From Ectocarpus siliculosus (taxonomy: Eukaryota; Sar; Phaeophyceae; Ectocarpales; Ectocarpaceae), in contig FN649755.1 in assembly GCA_000310025.1 (NCBI GenBank), forward strand, positions 336,933 through 347,016: a stretch of DNA of 10,084 nucleotides, written 5' to 3'. This document shows, in pieces, positions 7,603 to 10,084 of this stretch; within the stretch, counting starts at the first letter, position 1; every line of letters begins with the position of its first letter. A program made the position numbers and the translations under genes. Below the pieces are notes generated by a model, which saw only the letters and a list, made by a program, of their open reading frames with translations, was not told the DNA's origin and ran no database searches.

Positions 7603-7654
7603 AAGAGAGAGAGAGACAGAGAGAGAGAGGGAGATAGAGAGAAAGAGAGAGAGA
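7603..7654. repeat. (GA)n microsatellite
   Basis: This is an imperfect purine tract of GA dinucleotides with a few interruptions (GACAGAGA, GGGAGATAG, GAAAGAG). It is preceded by a GT-rich stretch at 7570-7590 and lies inside the intron. Confidence 0.95.
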
Positions 7655-7908
7655 TTGCTTTCGAAAGGCCGCGTGCTTGCGGCGAATTTGAAAGGGGGCG
7701 TACCCGCAGGGGAGATGTCCCTATTATACAATGCTGTCTGGGAAACCGTAGACAAACAGGTACTTTCTGACGCTATGAATTCATTGCTAATCTGTCTCAG
7801 ACTCTTTTCTATGATCGAGATGGATTCGTTGTGTCATATTAAGAAAAATAAAAAAAGGGGGCGTGTCAAGTCAATGCTGTGATAACATCTGCACACATAC
7901 GGCAGTCA

Positions 7909-8093
7909 TGGTCCCGGTTTAGCGGTTCCCTGTCTAGCGGGATGCCCTGAATATGTAGCAGTTCCGAAATCTCGTGGCGCCGCTACACCTCGGTAATCAA
8001 GCTACTATATATGACTGCCATTCTATTTGGTGGCGATGCCCTCAATAACGTTTATAGAGTATAGCACTCTTTGACACCTCTAAACCGGGACCA
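7909..8093. mobile_element. Small element with 14-bp terminal inverted repeats
   Basis: The ends TGGTCCCGGTTTAG (7909-7922) and CTAAACCGGGACCA (8080-8093) are perfect inverted complements, and the enclosed 185 bp has no coding frame. An inner inverted pair GGCAGTCAT (7902-7910) and ATGACTGCC (8010-8018) overlaps the left end. No convincing target duplication flanks it. It is probably a degraded non-autonomous DNA transposon. Its first bases resemble the start of the dispersed repeats at 3359 and 7325. Confidence 0.5.
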
Positions 8094-8464
8094 CAACTAC
8101 CATAAATGACACAAGATAAAACACCCCCTGGACCGATTGTCAAATCTCGATTTCTCAACAGAAAGAGTCACAGCGCCGAAATCAGTGGCGTTAGAGCTGT
8201 CTCGCCGAGACCTTCCCGAAAATGTATTGTTTCATCTATGCATCCTGTTCTTCGTGGCGTAATCGAGCATCGGTGTAAGCGGTGTGCGGTGTTTATGCAA
8301 ACCTAGTTTGCCTTTTTAGAGTAAGTTAGCCCGTGACCACGGGAATCGCTCCGTCAAGTTTTCGATCAGTACGGACAGATGAAGGCACTGGGCAGAGAGA
8401 TCTGAAGGTTTTTTCAACGTGAAGACAACCCCGCCACCAACAACAGACCTTATTCATTCCCAGT

Positions 8465-8602
8465 TCTTCTCACAGAAATCTCGTGCTTTCTCACAGAAAT
8501 CTTGGTCCCCTCTCACAGAAATCTGGTGCCTTCTCACAGAAATCTGGTGCCTTTTCACAGAAATCTGGTGCCCTCTCACATTTATCTTGGTGCCCTTCGT
8601 CG
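8465..8602. repeat. 21-bp minisatellite, six copies
   Basis: The unit is close to TCTCACAGAAATCTGGTGCC. CACAGAAAT cores begin at 8471, 8492, 8514, 8535 and 8556, and a diverged CACATTTAT begins at 8577. The spacing is 21 bp except for one step of 22. Because 21 is a multiple of three, open frames run through it on both strands and give repetitive peptides (FSQKSGA on plus, RRHQISV on minus). These are best seen as by-products of the repeat. Confidence 0.9.
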
Positions 8603-8737
8603 ATTTTGACTGACTTCCGTCGAAAGCACCATGTGTTTGGAGGGTCAAACTCGGAAGAGGTTCTGGAACAAGTAAGACACCCGGAAACGTGCTCACGAGC
8701 TATGCACACGTGCCATGGTATCTCGTGTCGCCTCAAC

Positions 8738-8754
8738 CTAGCTAAATTAGCTAG
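8738..8754. other. Perfect short palindrome
   Basis: CTAGCTAA and TTAGCTAG are inverted complements separated by a single A. This is a 17-bp near-perfect palindrome in the intron, AT-rich, with no linked feature. Confidence 0.6.
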
Positions 8755-9061
8755 CATAAACGGGTGCTGCAACCCAACACATGACACTATTATTGAGTCT
8801 CCTACTCTGACTGCAGTATTCAGCAATCAGGGAAAGCGTGGACTTTGTAAGCCATCGCGAAATCACCCAGAGAGAGCTCCGCCGAAAAAGATAACGCTGC
8901 GGTTGCCATTCCTATCGAAGTCATCTTGTATCCGGCGGTTAAGTTCTTTAGCCCCGTTGCTGACTAGCCCGCCCCCCCGACCTCCTCCCATCTCCCGCGC
9001 GTGCCCTTCGTGCGGCACCTCCTGTTGTGGATTTTTTTCGCTTGGACGCTTTGGAGAACAG

Positions 9062-9116
9062 GCGCGTCCGCTGTCGGCGCCCTTAGCGTCAAGATCGTGC
9101 TGGGCGAGGAGGAGAA
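9062..9116 (+). CDS. Plastid-targeted protein, putative exon 2 (bS21-like start)
   Basis: This is a 55-bp exon between GAACAG| and |GTGAGT. It begins with two bases, which complete a Gly codon with the single last base of exon 1 (phase 1 to phase 1). It then has 17 codons reading ASAVGALSVKIVLGEEE, and the final two bases AA start a Lys or Asn codon. VKIVLGEEE resembles the N-terminal strand of bacterial and plastid ribosomal protein bS21, which typically begins with a V-x-V-V-x-x-N/E-E-P pattern before an arginine-rich helix. In that family the protein binds the 30S subunit near the anti-Shine-Dalgarno region. The arginine-rich helix is not in this window, so the assignment is tentative; other small stromal proteins remain possible. 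Codon use is GC-rich, as in exon 1. Confidence 0.5.
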
Positions 9117-10057
9117 GTGAGTTTGGAGTGCTCAGCCAACTCTGCAGCTATTTTAACAACTATTATATTGTGTAATTGCCGTGACGTGTGCGTTTGTCTG
9201 TTCTCTCTGGGGAGTGAGACTCTTTCAAGCCACTCAAGTTATGCGAGGTTTCGCCAGTGCTGCTGTTGGTGAACAATTGCCGTGTCTTTGTCACGTGACA
9301 TGTTCGGCAGACAAAGCTGGGTGGTCTCTTCTCTCTGGGGAACACCGTGTGCAGGTAGTAGTTGGGGTGCTGTGTCATGTGCTGCGTGTTTTGGTTCGAG
9401 GTGGTTGCTCCGACGGCCGTGCAATCGATCGCATGTCAAGAAGCCTTGACCGCACATTTTTTCGTTTGTTTATTTTCTGGTCGTACATGACTGACAAACA
9501 CGCATAAAAGCACGGGGATTGCTGAACGGCCGAGTTGCCAACGTCTCGTATATCCAAGTACCAGAAGCGCTGTGTGAGACCTGGGCCGAGCATCTGATAC
9601 TTGTGTCTCCACGTCGTGGCTGTTGCCGCTTAGCACGGACCCCGCCTTTTTTTATGTCGCCAAGACGGATATATACCGCATCAGACAAGGCCGCTTGCGC
9701 TTGATGCGATGGATTGGAACAGGCCTCCAAGTGTGCTGGCAGAATTGCAATCCCTTGTTACGTTTTTTTCTTTTTCTTTTTTTGCCACTCTGGTTTCGTT
9801 TTGCACGTCCTTAGACCCTTTCTCATCACCACAGCCGGGAACCGGAGCACGTGAACTCGTCGCTTGCTCCATTTAGGTTTAGTGGTCTCCTATTTGTTCC
9901 TTGATACAAGGCGTTCGATTGGAGGAAGATAGCAGTGCCGTCGCCGGTGTTGATGCGTTCCAAATTTCGTCCGCGATACCTCCACCCCCCACCCGATAAT
10001 GATTCTCTTCCACGATGCCTCCCGTATGGCGCGTTGCTACGGCGATCGTACCTGTAA
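9117..10057 (+). other. Downstream intron or flank, no exon recognised
   Basis: Following the donor GTGAGT at 9117 I find no third exon with good borders and phase 2 entry. Minor structures are a direct repeat of AATTGCCGTG at 9174 and 9275, with TTCTCTCTGGGGA following each (9201 and 9329), and a 12-bp palindrome TGTCACGTGACA at 9289-9300. There are also pyrimidine-rich stretches near 9760-9785. The missing part of the gene probably lies beyond the window. Confidence 0.4.
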
Positions 10058-10084
10058 CCCCCCCCCCCCCCCCCCCCCCCCCCC
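10058..10084. repeat. Homopolymer C run at the window end
   Basis: Twenty-seven consecutive C bases close the window. Such a run is a common place for an assembly to break, so it may mark a contig end and not a biological boundary. The true length cannot be known from this sequence. Confidence 0.9.

Larger units (their letters stand above)
6612..9061 (+). other. Long intron of the plastid-protein gene
   Basis: This stretch of about 2.45 kb lies between the donor GTAAGG and the acceptor AACAG. A run of T at 9032-9038 lies about 22 bases before the acceptor. Inside are (GA)n, a TIR element, a 21-bp minisatellite and a dispersed repeat, but no convincing additional exon. The longest open frame (8483-9175) is mostly minisatellite and crosses the 9062 exon in a different frame. 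An overlooked short exon inside this intron cannot be excluded. Confidence 0.5.

Noticed and set aside
7574-7882. Arg/Glu-rich open frame over the GA tract
   Set aside because: The RERERE peptide is a direct product of the (GA)n microsatellite.
8465-8602. CRISPR-like regular repeat
   Set aside because: Units are directly adjacent 21-mers with no unique spacers, in a eukaryotic intron.
8483-9175. 230-codon plus-strand open frame
   Set aside because: The first third is the 21-bp minisatellite, the rest has no domain or splice context, and it crosses the 9062 exon in a different frame.

Overview
This window reads as nuclear DNA of a photosynthetic stramenopile, most likely a brown alga of the Ectocarpus type. 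Three things support this. A predicted protein starts with a signal peptide whose cleavage site is followed at once by phenylalanine (GNA|FVMPP), the plastid-import signature of algae with a red-derived secondary plastid. Coding DNA appears as short GC-rich exons with GT-AG borders and matching phases, separated by long introns. The non-coding DNA is full of microsatellites, minisatellites, foldback elements and an interstitial TTAGGG-type tract. No bacterial operon, rRNA, tRNA or CRISPR array was seen. Species assignment is inference.

Layout: (1) 1-1090 holds two copies of a 221/220-bp foldback MITE. One sits inside a degenerate minisatellite with a period near 54 bp. (2) 1104-4814, minus strand, is a multi-exon gene reconstructed here. 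A long low-complexity first exon carries three copies of an 18-residue motif. Two short coiled-coil exons follow, and all junction phases agree. Its introns hold a 68-bp tandem duplication that copies a splice donor, an inverted-repeat element, a telomere-like tract and older repeat debris. (3) 4815-6448 is the intergenic region between two divergent genes. It carries a (CAG)n tract and, near 6170-6225, CGG-rich DNA. (4) 6449-9116, plus strand, is the start of a nuclear gene for a plastid-targeted protein. Exon 1 gives the bipartite presequence. A 55-bp exon about 2.45 kb downstream joins in phase and opens a mature domain that resembles the N-terminus of ribosomal protein bS21. The intron holds a (GA)n tract, a small TIR element and a six-copy 21-bp minisatellite. 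(5) 9117-10084 is the next intron or flank. It ends in a 27-base C run that closes the window, and the rest of the gene is not visible.

The two genes are divergently arranged and show no functional link. All gene models rest on reading frames, splice motifs and phase agreement, without transcript evidence. The most interesting points are the MITE family with 3-bp target duplications and a readable empty site, a MITE-supplied stop codon in the coiled-coil frame, the triple 18-residue motif, and the split plastid-protein gene.
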